This document shows, piece by piece, positions 1 to 12,779 of a DNA stretch of 64,000 nt. Within the stretch, counting starts at the first letter, position 1; every line of letters starts with the position of its first letter. The notes under the pieces are model-generated. The model did not search any database. It was not told the DNA's origin and saw only the letters and a list, made by a program, of their open reading frames with translations. The position numbers were made by a program, and so were the translations under genes. Location: positions 2,639,501 through 2,703,500 of the forward strand of contig NC_052474.1 in the NCBI RefSeq assembly GCF_009730915.1, given 5' to 3'. This DNA is from Dioscorea cayenensis subsp. rotundata (taxonomy: Eukaryota > Streptophyta > Magnoliopsida > Dioscoreales > Dioscoreaceae).

Positions 1-954
1 GTGCTCAATTCAAAAATTGAATGTCCAATTATATTACCTGTTGGTATGAAAATTGAGCTGCAAACTCTCTTTTATAATCAGAAATATATTTTGAATAGAA
101 TTTAAACTTTTCATATAAATACATTTCACAATATATCGTTGACCTATGAATCAATTTTTGCTCATAATTTATTTTTTTTTAAGCCAACTATTAAGCAATT
201 GCTTAAACATATTTTATTTTACGGTGGAATTTCAACTCTCAACCCACATCCTACGGAATGCTTGTATTTAAAGTTTTTTAAGTTTTTTTTTTTATCTTAT
301 TTTCAAAATAAATTTAGTGTTTAATAGAACTTAGAAAAAGAGTAAAGGAAATAATACTACGTAAAAGTTATTATATTTATTTTAAAACTACTATAGTTTT
401 AAAAGGTTTTATTTACAATAACTAATACATCTATATGAATCTAAGCTAAATATATACAAGATTGATAAAACTTATTTTAACATCTTTATCTTAGTTTTTA
501 TATAAATATAGAATTTAATAAAAGTTTAAAAAAATCAGAAATAATTACACTTTGGAAATTATCATCTTTATTTTAAAAATTAGGAGGTTTTGGGAAAGAA
601 TTTTTGTTTGTGATAAACTATATTTATATAACATATAACTTTAATTCCAAACAATATTAATATTAATAGAGTGAAAAATGATTTTAATACTTTACTAAAT
701 AAAAATGTATACAAACAAAATAACAAGATCAGAAGATGTAGATAATCTAAAAAATAATTAAATAGTTGGGCATAAATATAAATACTCTAAATATAAACAA
801 TCATGAGTAAAATCTTAAAACATACAAATTAAAAGTAAATTATAAACATTTTGGTATAAAAATAAAAATAGTATAAAAATGAGGGATAACATAAAAGAAG
901 CCATAAATATTTGCATGGAAAACTAGATTAGTAAGTGGGGAGGAAAAAATTTTA

Positions 955-1211
955 CTCCCTCCGTTCTTTTTTATCTGTCATAAATCCATGTTTTTTTTAT
1001 ATCTATCATTTTTAAACATTTTGAAGTATTTATTATTTTTTTTCAAAATTACTCTAACACCTTATTCAATTCTCTTCTTAAAAATTTAATACGAGTTAAA
1101 ATACTGAAGATATAAATTAGTGAGTTATTTTAAAAAATAATTAATTTTTATTAAATTATATTGGTATATAAAATTCGGTTATTTATGCCACATAAGAAAA
1201 AACGGAGGGCC
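955..1211. mobile_element. Stowaway-like MITE, copy in R1
   Basis: The element opens with CTCCCTCCGTTC and closes with AACGGAGGGCC, an imperfect terminal inverted repeat, and is flanked by TA on both sides. The interior is AT-rich and non-coding. The CTCCCTCCGT end and TA target site are typical of Stowaway (Tc1/mariner) MITEs. The same element occupies the same place in R2 and in the inverted copy, so it inserted before the unit was duplicated. Confidence 0.8.
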
Positions 1212-1509
1212 TAAATAATTAGGCAAGCAATCATGAAAACTAATTTTAAGAAACATAATCAATTAATGGAGTTTCATAAACAATTGAGAAAGAAATATAA
1301 CAGTTGGCATAAAGACACCATTTAAGTATTCAGCTAAAAGTAAATAAATGATTTCCGAAAAACAACAACTTCTCATGTGCTTGTGTAGAATAATAAATAT
1401 ATATACAACTGTTTTTTAAAATAAAAATAAAGTTTCTTTTAAATTCTTTTGGCCCCTCCACGATGAGGATTTTTATATCTTGTTTGAAAGCATTGCTATT
1501 CCATTGATG

Positions 1510-1902
1510 TAAATTTTTCATACGGTCATCGTTAGCATACTGATTTCTATTTTACCATCGCTAGCTTCAATTTATTTATTTTTGATCATTTGATATTAAT
1601 TTATTTTCACCGCAGTATTCGTGTGCTTTTTACTAAATTTAGATGACGCCACTTAATCGCCACGTCACTATATATTTTCTCTCATCCCAACTGAGAGAAC
1701 GCTGACTTAGCCACTTTATTTTGAGTTAGGGATGCTAACCTCAGCCTACGAATCTCGAAGTCAACATCCATCACGCTCATCTAAATTTGATCTAAAAACC
1801 CAAAAAGACTGCTATTAATATCTAATAAAAATAAATTGAAACACAATAAAAATTTGAAATCGACCCATAATAACACAACGATCATCACTGAAAAATTTAC
1901 CC
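1510..1902. mobile_element. MULE-type foldback MITE, copy in R1 (decayed end)
   Basis: The left end has lost the GGG of the terminal repeat but still reads taaatttttca; the right end reads gaaaaatttaccc. Flanks are tccattgatg on the left and tccatcgatg on the right, a 10-bp target duplication with one mismatch. This is the most diverged of the four family members in the window. Confidence 0.7.
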
Positions 1903-3565
1903 TCCATCGATGCTCTTTTTGTTTTCTAGTTTTATAATTCTTGTCTACATTTCTTTTTTTGGCTTCCAAAGGACAAAATTAGTACTAGATTACTGTGTTT
2001 AAGAAGCAGAGGTGATTGATGAATGCTACACATTGATTGGGTTATAAATGCTACAAATATTGTATTCACCGTGAGGGTTCTAAAATAAAGTTTTTATATG
2101 TGATGACTTTAATAACATAACATATATAAATTTAACTTTAAACACTATTAATGGGGCGTACAATGTTATAATTTTTTAATAAAGTTTCAAACATACAATT
2201 TTAATTAGATTGTAACATTTTAATTCCTCTACAATGTTAAATGTGTCATATTAGTTTTTAATTTTGAATGTTTAGAATTAGGGTTTAAAGTTTAGAGAGA
2301 CTAAAATTATTAAAGTAAAATAAATAAAAGATTAAAAATTATAATTTAAAGTAAATAGATTAAAAAAAGTAAATTTAGAATATATATATTTTAATCCAAC
2401 TGAGTATTGTTGTTGCTTAAGTGTTTATTATCTCTGTGCAGACACATATTCTTAAGGAAGTGTTGCATCACTATCTAGGCATTGTTTCTGTGTTACTTGG
2501 TTTCTTCCGTGTGGGGTTGTTTGTGTGTGTGTGCGTGCTATTTTTTATATTTTTATTGATCTTGATAAGGTTTTTTTTTTCACATACAATAAGCGTTGTT
2601 AAAAACGTGCTCAATTCAAAAATTGAATGTCCAATTATATTACCTGTTGGTATGAAAATTTAGCTGCAAACTCGCTTTTATAATCAGAAATACATTTTGA
2701 ATAGAATTTAAATTTTTCGTATAAATACATTTCACAATATATCGTTGACCTATGAATCAATTTTTGCTCATAATTTATTTTTTTTTTTAAGCCAACTATT
2801 AAGCAATTGCTTAAACATATTTTATTTTACGGTGGAATTTCAACTCTCAACCCACATCCTACGGAATGCTTGTATTTAAAGTTTTTTTAAGTATCTTATT
2901 TTCAAAAATAAATTTAGTGTTTAATAGAACTTAGAAAAAGAGTAAAAGGAAATAATACTACGTAAAAGTTATTATATTTATTTTTAAAAACTACTATAGT
3001 TTTAAAAAGGTTTTTATTTACAATAACTAATATATCTATATGAATCTAAGCTAAATATATACAAGATTGATAAAACTTATTTTAACATCTTTATCTTAGT
3101 TTTTATATAAATATAGAATTTAATAAAAAGTTTAAAAAAATCAGAAAAGAAATAATTACACTTTGGAAATTATCATCTTTATTTTAAAAATTAGGAGGTT
3201 TTGGGAAAGAATTTTTGTTTGTGATAAACTATATTTATATAACATATAACTTTAATTCCAAACAATGTTAATATTAATAGAGTGAAAAATGATTTTAATA
3301 CTTTACTAAATAAAAATGTATACAAACAAAATAACAAGATCAGAAGATGTAGATAATCTAAAAAATAATTAAATAGTTGGGCATAAATATAAATACTCTA
3401 AATATAAACAATCATGAGTAAAATCGTAAAACATACAAATTAAAAGTAAATTATAAACATTTTGGTATAAAAATAAAAATAGTATAAAAATGAGGGATAA
3501 CATAAAAGAAGCCATAAATATTTGCTTGGAAAACTAGATTATTAAGTGGGGAGGAAAAAATTTTA

Positions 3566-3824
3566 CTCCCTCCGTTCTTTTTTTATCTGTCATAAATTTA
3601 TGTTTTTTTTTATATCTATCATTTTTAAACATCATGAAGTATTTATTATTTTTTTTCAAAATTACTTTAACACCTTATTCAATTCTCTTCTTGAAATTTA
3701 ATATGAGAAAGAAATACGAAGATATAAATTATGAGTTATTTTAAAAAAATAATTAATTTTTTATTAAATTATATTGGTATATAAAATTCGGTTATTTATG
3801 CCACATAAAACAAAACGGAGGGCC
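3566..3824. mobile_element. Stowaway-like MITE, copy in R2
   Basis: Ends are CTCCCTCCGTTC and AACGGAGGGCC between TA dinucleotides. It is the same insertion as the R1 element at 955-1211, carried along by the duplication. Confidence 0.8.
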
Positions 3825-4143
3825 TAAATAATTAGGCAAGCAATCATGAAAACTAATTTTAAGAAACATAATCAATTAATGGAGTTTCATAAACAATTGA
3901 GAAAGAAACATAACAGTTGGCACATAAAGACACCATTTAAGTATTCAGCTAAAAGTAAATAAATGATTTCCGAAAAACAACAACTTCTCATGTGCTTGTG
4001 TAGAATAATAAATATATATACAACTGTTTTTTAAAATAAAAATAAAGTTTCTTTTTTAAATTCTTTGGCCCCTCCACGATGAGGATATTTTTTTTTTTTA
4101 ATCTTGTTTGAAAGCATTGCTTTTTTTTTTTATTCCATTGATG

Positions 4144-4564
4144 GGGTAAATTTTTTTCATGTGTCATTATCGTATATACCGATTTTATTTTTAGTCATTG
4201 TGTTTCAATTTATTTATTTTTGATCATTCGATATTAATTTATTTTCACCGGCCAGTATTCGTGCTTTTTCACCAAATTTAGATGACGTGATGGGTCGAAA
4301 ACGCCACGTCACTTTTTTTTATATATTTTCCTCATCCCAAATGCAGAGAGAATGCCGATTTCTACCATTTTAATTTGAGCTAGGATGCTAACTCAGCTCA
4401 CGTAATCTGAGTCAACATCCATCATGTCATCTAAATTTGGTCGAAAACTCAAAAGTACCGGTGAAAAAAAAATAATATCTAATGACAAAAAAAAATAAAT
4501 TGAAACACAATAAAAAAATTGAAATTAGCCATAATAACACAGTAATCACATGAAAAATTTACCC
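4144..4564. mobile_element. MULE-type foldback MITE, copy in R2
   Basis: The element starts GGGTAAATTTTT and ends AAAAATTTACCC, and its two halves are long imperfect inverted copies of each other. Direct repeats tccattgatg lie immediately outside (4134-4143 and 4565-4574), a perfect 10-bp target duplication. Long inverted repeats beginning GGG with a 9-11 bp target site point to the Mutator (MULE) superfamily. No transposase is encoded. Confidence 0.85.
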
Positions 4565-5394
4565 TCCATTGATGCTCTTTTGTTTTCTAGTTTTATAATT
4601 CTTGTCTACATTTCTTTTTTTGGCTTCCAAAGGACAAATTAGTACTAGATTACTGTGTGTAAGAAGCAGAGGTGATTGATGAATGCTACACATTGATTGG
4701 GTTATAAATGCTACAAATATTGTATTCACCATGAGGGTTCTAAAATAAAGTTTTTATTTGTGATGACTTTAATAACATAACATATATAAATTTAACTTTA
4801 AACACTATTAATGGGGCGTACAATGTTATAATTTTTTAATAAAGTTTCAAACATACAATTTTAATTAGATTGTAACATTTTAATTCCTCTACAATGTTAA
4901 ATGTGTCATATTAGTTTTTAATTTTGAATGTTTAGAATTAGGGTTTAAAGTTTAGAGAGACTAAAATTATTAAAATAAAATAAATAAAAGATTAAAAATT
5001 ATAATTTAAAGTAAATAGATTAAAAAAAAAAAGTAAATTTGGAATAGTAGATGCACTATTCATGAAATTATACCATGATTTTAATATTCTAACAATGAAG
5101 ATATGCATAAATAAATAAAAAAAGACTTATTAAATAGGTAGAGCATACACAAATTTTAAAGAGTTTGACAAAAGAGTAAATACTTTAAACATGTTGGATT
5201 TTTTACACTTGCAGAATAATTTCATGAAAAGAATAAAAGTATTATAGAAAAATTATTATATTTTAATATATTTTTGTTACATATGTAAAGAGTTAATTGG
5301 ACACTACATAAACTACACCTATTACACTACAACTAAGTATACTTTTTTTTTAGATAAAACTATAAACATTTTGGTATAAAAATAAAAATAATAT

Positions 5395-5520
5395 AAAAAA
5401 ACTTATGAACACTGACAACCATTAGATGGCCTAGTGGAAGTAATCATGAGTAGTTAGTGAGTGGTGCAAGGTTAAATCCCTTACACTGTAGTAATATATA
5501 AAATATACTATAAACATACT
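5395..5520 (+). mobile_element. tRNA-derived SINE-like element in R2
   Basis: After aaccattag the sequence gatggcctagtggaag resembles a pol III A box, and ggttaaatccc about 45 bases later resembles a B box. A related element with the same opening occurs at 31455-31620, and the duplicate of this one lies inverted at 43560-43705. The outer limits are approximate because no clean target duplication is visible. Confidence 0.6.
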
Positions 5521-5541
5521 ATATCGATAGTATTTACTAAG

Positions 5542-7046
5542 TGTGGGCCCCACACCATTAAGATTTTTTTTAATTTTGTATACTTAGCAGTTATGTTGAT
5601 TAAAAAGGAAACCCTTTTATATTATATTTTTTTCAGTTTTCCAAACCCTAGCCGTACGTCTCCTCCTTTCTTCCGATATAGATTCTCTTTTGGATTAAGG
5701 AAGAAAGAGAGATCTAGTGTTTTTTCCCTCTTCTCCTTATTTTTTTCCTTTGATTTGGTGTGTGGTGCTCAGCGAGGGCGACGGGATAGGTCTCTCCGCT
5801 CGAGGGTTTTTGTCTCTTACGCTGTGAGGTTCCATCGAAGAAATATGTAGGATTTTTAGGGAGTTTTTTTGAGCGATCAACAAGTAAGTAAACCACATAT
5901 AAAAATATATATATGTATATGCAAATATTTTCGAAAATGATTTACCTAGTTATTTAATTAAATTAGATTTTACTGTTTTAAAAAAAACCATTCTTATACT
6001 GTTCACAAATTATTTATTGATTGCTATTTTTTTTTTTTCTATTATGATTACTTCCAATATGTTGATGAGATTTAATTTATGTTATTTTAGCATAGTACGG
6101 ATCATATATATATATATGTTGATGAGATTTAATTTATGTTATTTTAGCATAGTACGGATCATATATATATATATTTGTTAACCTGACATGAGCTTTGATT
6201 TGCTTGCCATTTGTTTATTTTATATGATTTTTATCAAATTATTAAAAGAAAAGAAAGAAATGTTGTTGAATGTGGAATTGTTTCAGAAATTATATATATA
6301 TATATATATTATATAATCTTGATTATGTAAACAGTATTGATTACTTATTTTAATTGATGTTGTCACATATTGGCCATTTAATTATCGTTTTGCTAAATAT
6401 GTTATTGTTGATATAATTGGAAATATTTTGTTAGAAAACGGGATCACTGATTTCTAGTATTATTGCGTTGGCGATAATTTTGGACCCAACATATTTTTGT
6501 TATAAAAACTCGTAGTCCCCAATTAACAATGCAATAACCCTGTCACTGGGGGTTAAACACTGACCGTGTCGACGCTGCATTCTCGACATAGAAACTATAG
6601 TTTCGCACCGCTCCGCCGTGAAGAATAACGGTTTCGATATTCCCACTGGGTCACCGAGGGTAAACCCTATGAGTTCGAAATCGACTCGGGTCACCGAGTT
6701 TAAATAAATGAGTTCGATATTTTGTTTTGGCATTAGTTGTTTGGGGGACTTATATGCTCGTTATTTTTGGTAAATTAAATCATATGATCTATTTCGATTT
6801 TTTTGGATTTCACTTTGATATTTATTCCGCTTTGTTGTATTTTTGTATACCTTTTAGAAACTATTGAAACATTTTTTTGTGATCCCGATATTTTTTTAGT
6901 GGTTACTTACCTGGGCTCCCTAAGCTCATAATCTTGTTGTTAATCGGGTTTTGAGGCCTTGTATCCCTACTTGGTTCCGACCTTGTAGGTGTGCTGAGCC
7001 ATTTGTCGGCGTCCCGGGTCTATAGAGCTGGGTTCGGGGCGTGACA
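5542..7046 (+). mobile_element. Solo LTR, probably Ty3/Gypsy
   Basis: The element begins TGTGGGCCCC and ends GGGGCGTGACA, so it has TG..CA termini. The 5-bp direct repeat ctaag flanks it (5537-5541 and 7047-7051). The allelic inverted repeat at 43.5 kb has the empty site, which fixes both borders. No gag, pol, primer-binding site or second LTR is present, so it is a solo LTR left by recombination. Inside are a TATA-like stretch near 5615, a leader-like block with aaaccctagccg near 5644, a 57-bp direct tandem duplication at 6061-6174, and a GC-richer block near 6500-6720. The TTCGGGGCGTGACA end resembles Tekay/Del-type Gypsy LTRs, which is an inference. Confidence 0.85.
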
Positions 7047-7185
7047 CTAAGTCTCCTGTAAAAAGAGCCATAAAATTACAAGACAATAAGATTTACCAAT
7101 ATAAAATTAGAGCCATTGATATATCATTTTAGATACATGTAGCAGACCCTGATTGGCCCTCATATTAACTTACCTCCCATTATAA

Positions 7186-8103
7186 ATTTTTAAAAGTTGA
7201 TTAAACCATCATGATCAATATAACACTATACCTATATATCTTTCTGATAATCCTCGTGGGTTGCGCTTGTCGCATTCGTATTAAAAAAAATTATGAACCC
7301 TTTCTTGAAAAAGATAGACAGTTGAGTTTATCGAGGTACGACAAACACGCATAAACACTAAGAACACTAAACAATTGGAGTAATTAGATAAACTAATGAG
7401 AGAAAAACATAATGGTACAAAGAGATGATATTTAAATATTCCTCTAAAAATAAGTAAATGATAATCATTATAAACCTGACTTAGCATGTGCCTATGGTGG
7501 GATAATGAAAAACATAGCGGCTTCTTGCTTTTTTTTTTCACCTTTAATATGAAAAGGTGATTATTATTGTTATTTAATTTGTTATTATTATTATTTTTTA
7601 GTTTTATCATTTATACCTTCCTACTTTTTACATAAGTACTAGAATAGTAACTAGTGTCAGAAGCATAGGTAATTCATGAATGCTATACGTTACAAATGCT
7701 GCATGGAATTCACTATTCAACAAAGAAAATGTGGGTAAGAGAGTACTGCTCATAACGTTATTTAATAACTTGAAAAGGACAAAATCCAAAATTCCTGATA
7801 AATACATTCAAAAGAAAAATAAAAGTTAAAAATGAAGTAGGCCTCGCTCCTAAATAAATACAAAAAAATACAAAAAAATAAAAAAAGAGAAAAAATTTAT
7901 AATCTTATCTCATAAGTAAACATCAATCTATTTAAAGTCCAGCAGGACCATGACCAACCTAAATAATGTTCCACTATCTCTATAGTCCTTCCTTTCTCTA
8001 CAAATACACTGGTGTTTGCACCCTTCTTTCTATGCATGCCCGCATCCTCTCCTTCAACCCCTTTCTACTAGAAGAAAAAGAAAAAGAAAAAAAGATAAGA
8101 AAA
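7186..8103. other. Intergenic and upstream region of the desaturase gene
   Basis: No coding sequence is supported. The region is AT-rich with short homopolymers. The last 140 bases lead into the desaturase start and include a purine-rich leader (gaaaaagaaaaagaaaaaaag) directly before the ATG, which looks like a 5' UTR. Confidence 0.5.
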
Positions 8104-8292
8104 ATGGCGTTTGGGCTTCCTCTCCTTTGCTCTCAAGTGCCATCTCTATCTTCCACCTTCTCTTCTGCTTCTTTCAAACCTAACAAGCTTTCCAAATTCC
8201 AGATGGCCTTGAGCCTTCCATCAAAACCCAAGTATGCACATCAATCTTATATATAAGCCAAACAAATTAATTTTTCCTAGCTAAAAACACTT

Positions 8293-8326
<34 letters not shown>

Positions 8327-9538
8327 TGTTTTTTCTAACATTATATTTATAATTATATGCAGGAAAATAGAGAGGAAGTTGCACAAAGGAGGTGATAATA
8401 GAACAAAGTACTACATGACAAAAGAGAAGCTAGAAATTTTCAAGTGTTTGGAAGGATGGGCAGAGGAAAACATGCTGACATTCTTAAAAAGAGTGGAGGA
8501 TTCATGGCAACCTCAAGACTTCCTCCCTGACGCCTCATCAGAAAGCTTCAAAGATGAAGTGCAGGATTTAAAGAGCAGAGCTGAGGCAGTTCCAGATGAG
8601 TGTTACGTTTGCCTGGTTGGCAACATGATCACTGAAGAAGCCCTTCCCACCTACCAGAGTATCCTCAATAGGTTCACTGGAGTTGAAGATGAGACAGGAG
8701 CCAGCATGACATCCTGGGCCAGATGGACCAGAAGCTGGACTGCAGAAGAGAACCGTCATGGTGATCTTCTTAACAAGTACCTCTATTTAACTGGAAGGTT
8801 GAATATGAAACAGATAGAGAAAACCATTCACTATCTTATCTCTTCTGGCATGGTACGTAGGCATATACATATACATACATAGATGCCATGATCATTAAGA
8901 TATATATATATATATATATATATTGGCAGGTTGAATGATTATTAATTGTTTATACATGCAGGACATACAAGCAGAGAACAGTCCATATATGGGATTCATT
9001 TACACTTCGTTCCAAGAAAGAGCTACATTTATATCTCATGGGAATACGGCGAGGCTTGCTAAATGTTCATGGAGATGCAACACTTGCTAAAATATGTGGA
9101 ACCATTGCTGCAGATGAGAAGAGGCATGAGATGGCTTACACAAAGGTTGTTGAGAAACTATTTGATGTTGATCCAGACATGACAATGGTGTCATTGGCTG
9201 AGATGATGAGGAAAAGGATAGTCATGCCTGCTGTGTTACTGTTTGATGGGCAAGATGAGAAGCTTTTTGAGCATTACTCTGCTGTTGCAGAGAGGATTGG
9301 TGTTTATACCAGCAAAGATTATGGAAATATCTTGGAGTTCTTTGTGAAGAGGTGGAAGGTTGGAGAGATCACTGGGTTGTCTCCGGAGGGGAGAAAGGCT
9401 CAGGAGTATGTGTGTAGGCTTGTTGAGAGGGTAAGGAAATTGGAAGAGAGAGCACACAAGAGGAGTTTGATGACTAAGAGTTCACATGCTAATGCCATGC
9501 CTTTTTCTTGGATTTTCAATAGAGAAGTTGAGGTTTAA
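8104..9538 (+). pseudogene. SAD: Plastid stearoyl-ACP (acyl-ACP) desaturase with a +1 frameshift
   Basis: Three exons fit GT-AG junctions with matching phases: 8104-8231, 8363-8852 and 8962-9538. The product would be a soluble di-iron acyl-ACP desaturase of the plastid stroma, about 397 residues, the usual length. The first ~40 residues are a Ser-rich transit peptide. Both iron-binding helices are present: EENRHGD near 8745-8765 and DEKRHE near 9115-9132. Other family landmarks are [43 protein letters not shown] and the C-terminal MPFSWIF. After HGNTARLA the frame reads K-C-S-W and meets a stop near 9088; the family sequence resumes one base later ([13 protein letters not shown]). Removing one base of the AAAT at 9061-9064 would restore the frame. 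Only this lesion is visible, so it is either a very young pseudogene or a sequencing indel. Its expected role is Delta-9 or related desaturation of saturated acyl-ACP. Confidence 0.9.
8297..8322. repeat. (TA)n microsatellite in desaturase intron 1
   Basis: A run of alternating t and a lies in the first intron, and a second one lies in intron 2 near 8900-8922. Both are simple dinucleotide repeats. Confidence 0.8.
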
Positions 9539-11177
9539 TTAATTAACTAATAGTTTATAGTTATATGTGAGGTTTAATTTTAGTGGTCTCAGGCTATGCC
9601 TTTTCTCATTGACTCAGTGTTGGCAAGGCTCTTGCCTTTTAAAATGTTACAGGTTTAATAGCTTATTTATGAACATCTCTTGTTCATCAACCTATTATAT
9701 TTATAAAAGTTTGGGCGTCTAGAATTATATATAGCAGTTACTTTACTGCCGTCTGTTGTTCTGTGATGACTTTTTGTTAGGATTTTCATTTATATATCTA
9801 CTTATTTGTTAATGAGGCATGCTCTCAAGTATATATATATATATATACATATGTATATCTTTTATTTATACAAATGGAACTCAACTTGGGTTATAATTGA
9901 TTAATTAGGAGCTTGGAGAATTGTGGTTTCAATTTAGAACTCAAAATTTATGAGAGACTAGTTATATATATATATATATATAATGAATAAATCACAAACT
10001 TAAATTTAAAAAGATCTAGTACTAATCAGAGAGAAATACAGATAGAGACAATATAGACTTGGATACTACAAACAAGAGAAAAACAGAATAATAAGATAAA
10101 TCTAGTAAAAGTGGAAGAGGGAGGAGTAACAATAGAAGCAAAGATGGAATGATGTCTTCCGCTGGAACGGTCCTCATAATTGTCCCAACAAAAATCAACA
10201 GTGGATTCCTTTGAAAGAACAATCTCAATTCGCTTTCTTCTCTCTTTCGGATCCCAAAAACTTGAGGTTTCTTACAAATTATATAAAATATATATATACA
10301 CTATTTGGATCACGGGAAAGATTCTTTGAGGGAGACTAATAACATCAAGTGCATGCAACAAAACACAAAATAAAACAAGCTTGATTATATGGGATGTTAA
10401 TTTTGGGGAAGATAGAAATGCTGAATTAAGGGAGTGTTTTTTTATTTTAAATAGAAATGTGTTATATATATATTAACAAAAGAGACAAGCGCCGCCCTAC
10501 AATGGGATGTTAAAAGACAAATAGATATGGAGATGCATCAGTTACGGTGGCTTAACGACCCTTTAGAGATTTATTAACTCGGCTAGACGTCATATGGGGC
10601 AATTAGATTTTTATCATGTGCATGCTCAGAAGATATTTCATGACCAAACTAAATTAATAAATCCCCCTACCTTGCAACCCTAAAGGGGATGAAAACGACA
10701 TCATCCCACAGGGACCTATGAACATTGAATGAACAGTATTACTACAATAATTTTTATGCAGTCCCTTCAGTATATGTATAGTACTGTAAAAGTACTATTG
10801 ACTCAGAGATTCAACTCTCGATCAGCCTATTCACTATTCAAGTATCTCGATCAACCCATTCACTATATAAGTAACATATCACTGCATTAATTAAGTAGTG
10901 GTTGTTAAAATGTGTTAATATTAATAAAAACTAAATATTTTAAAATTAAAATATTATTTTCAAAATAATAATAAATATTTAATAATATTAAATATATTTG
11001 TATGTGAAATTATTTTTTTAAAAAAATTAAAAAAATATAACATATTAAAATTATTTGATTGGCGAATAGTATTTATCCCAACTGAGCCTTGCATGCATTA
11101 AATGAACAAGATTTTTTTTTAGTGCTTCGTGAGCCGAGGAATTTACCAAAGGTATCTAATTAATAACGTTCAGAAAT
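9539..11177. other. Intergenic region downstream of the desaturase
   Basis: I see no gene. The first ~200 bases are probably the desaturase 3' UTR. TA microsatellites lie near 9829-9850 and 9964-9982. The reading frame on the minus strand at 10022-10228 is low-complexity and not convincing. Confidence 0.5.
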
Positions 11178-12779
11178 GTTATAAAGAAATTAAAAAAATA
11201 AAATAAAATAACATGTGAGAAAGAGACAGAGACAAGATTGGGACATCCTTTTAAGCAAGATCCATAATCGTCTTGCTTTTTGGAAATCCAGGTTATCGTT
11301 TTTGGGTGGTCGACTCATTTTAGTCAATTCGGTCCTAACTGCTATACCCATATACTGGATGTCAATCTTCAAACTTCCAGTTTGGGTGATTAGAAACATT
11401 GACAGAATTAGAAGAGATTTCGTATGGTCCGGGCCGGATTTCCAACATAACAAAATTAGACTGGTCAACTGGACAAGATTATGTAGACCTTCTGAGCAAG
11501 GTGGGTGGGTAATTTTGAACCTCCAAACTTTCAACAGTGCCCTTCTGGGAAAATGGTGGTGGAAGATCAGCTCCGGGAGCCATTTGTGTGGGGAGAATAT
11601 CATTCGGGAAAATTATTTCAAAAGGATTCCTACATTGAATTTATACCACAAGCAATGTAGACATAGATCCTTCTTTCTGGAATGGTATCCTACATTCTCT
11701 ACCAGCATTCAAAAAAAATTCTTTATCAATTGTCAAAAACGGATCTTCCACTCTTTTTTGGCTAGATAACTGGGTAGAGGGAGTGCACCTGCTGACATTT
11801 GGCCTCATCTTTTCCTCTTAACTCAGTCTAAAGAAGAAACAATTGACAATTTTGTTAGCAGAGGGTCCACCCTTGTCTTTGAAGATTTTCTTACGGTAAG
11901 CAACTTGCTAAACTCATTTCACTCTCAACCCCCTACTGGGATTGATGAGAGGCGTTGGAAACTATCTCCAAATGGAAGGTTCTCTGTTAAAACCTTCTAT
12001 AACTTTTTAATTAATGGGGGTATCCGTTGTCTTAAGACCAATGTCATCCTTAAAGGAGATTGCCCAAAAAAAGATCAACCTCTTCAACTGGCTAGCTTGG
12101 GATAACAAAATCTTGACTTTAGACAACCTAGCCTTGGTAGATGTAATGTTTTACCTACGTCTACTTTGTGTGATGTGCCATGCAGATGTCGAGACTGCTG
12201 AGCATCTCTTGATGCACTACCCTTTGGCTACCCATATTTTGACCTTCTTTGGTCAATTGTTAGTGGTCCGTCATACTCCGAGGTATCTTCTTGATCTATG
12301 GGGCAATTGGCGTTGGTCTCTTCCAAAATCCTTACTTTACTTTTGGGATTTGCTTGTGAGGGCTATCACTTGGAACATTTGGTTTGAAAGAAATGCTCGC
12401 ATTTTCAATGCTAATTGTATTCTGCAGCTCTAGAAGCTAAGAGGATGAAAATTGAGGATCCGTTGGCGAAGGTCAATCAAAGTTTGGAGTTTCTCTCATC
12501 CAGGGATGCAAAGCCAGATGCCCCTGTGGAGCGCCCCTCCCCTCGACTGGCGAGATCTAGTCTGTTATTTTTGTTGTACCCCTATTGGATTGTCCTTTCG
12601 TTTAGGGTTTGGTCTTCTTTTCTGCCCTGCTTTTTTGTGCTTCTGATGTTTTAGCCCCTTTCCTCCACTCCTTGTGATAATTTTGTTGAGCCCCTACTTG
12701 GGTTGTTCTTCCCTTATGTATTTGTTCCTTGTGTTTTTTTAATGAATTGTGGTTCATCCACCTTTTAAAAAAAAAAAAA
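11178..12779 (+). mobile_element. 5'-truncated LINE retrotransposon, degenerate
   Basis: Conceptual translation across several frames gives the C-terminal part of a plant LINE ORF2: the region after the reverse transcriptase core (WKSRLSFLGGRLILVNSV, LPVWVIRNIDRIRRDFVW, QGGWVILNLQTFNSALLGKW) and then a zf-RVT domain (RWKLSPNGRFSVKTFY, WLAWDNKILTLDNL, CVMCHADVETAEHLLMH). Frameshifts near 11700, 11770-11900 and 12060 make it non-functional. The 3' end is a poly(A) run at 12767-12779. Imperfect target-site copies seem to flank it: aacgttcagaaatg near 11165 and acgttagaaaggg near 12784. The catalytic core of the reverse transcriptase is missing. Confidence 0.85.

Larger units (their letters stand above)
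1..2385 (+). repeat. Tandem repeat unit, copy R1 (left-truncated by window)
   Basis: Position 1 onward matches position 2608 onward almost base for base (both begin gtgctcaattcaaaaattg), with a period of about 2.6 kb. The match runs to about 2380, after which R1 joins the start of R2. The unit is AT-rich and without a convincing gene. It carries a Stowaway-like MITE and a MULE-type MITE, listed separately. Because R1 begins inside the unit, it must continue left of the window. A third copy lies inverted at 43415-46730. Confidence 0.9.
2386..7185 (+). repeat. Tandem repeat unit, copy R2, interrupted by a solo LTR
   Basis: The copy starts with about 220 bases (2390-2607) that match, inverted, 46500-46720, the 3' flank of the broken deadenylase duplicate. 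It then repeats R1 from 2608 to about 5035 and continues with sequence R1 lacks (5040-5541, then 7047-7185), which matches the inverted copy at 43415-44060. The inverted copy lacks everything from 5542 to 7046, which identifies that stretch as a later insertion. The short reading frames here have no recognisable coding content. Confidence 0.85.

Noticed and set aside
5593-5850. 85-codon frame in the left region
   Set aside because: It is inside the solo LTR and crosses its leader-like stretch; no protein resemblance.
8297-8322. TA repeats as candidate CRISPR or regulatory arrays
   Set aside because: Plain microsatellites; no spacer structure, and the DNA is eukaryotic.
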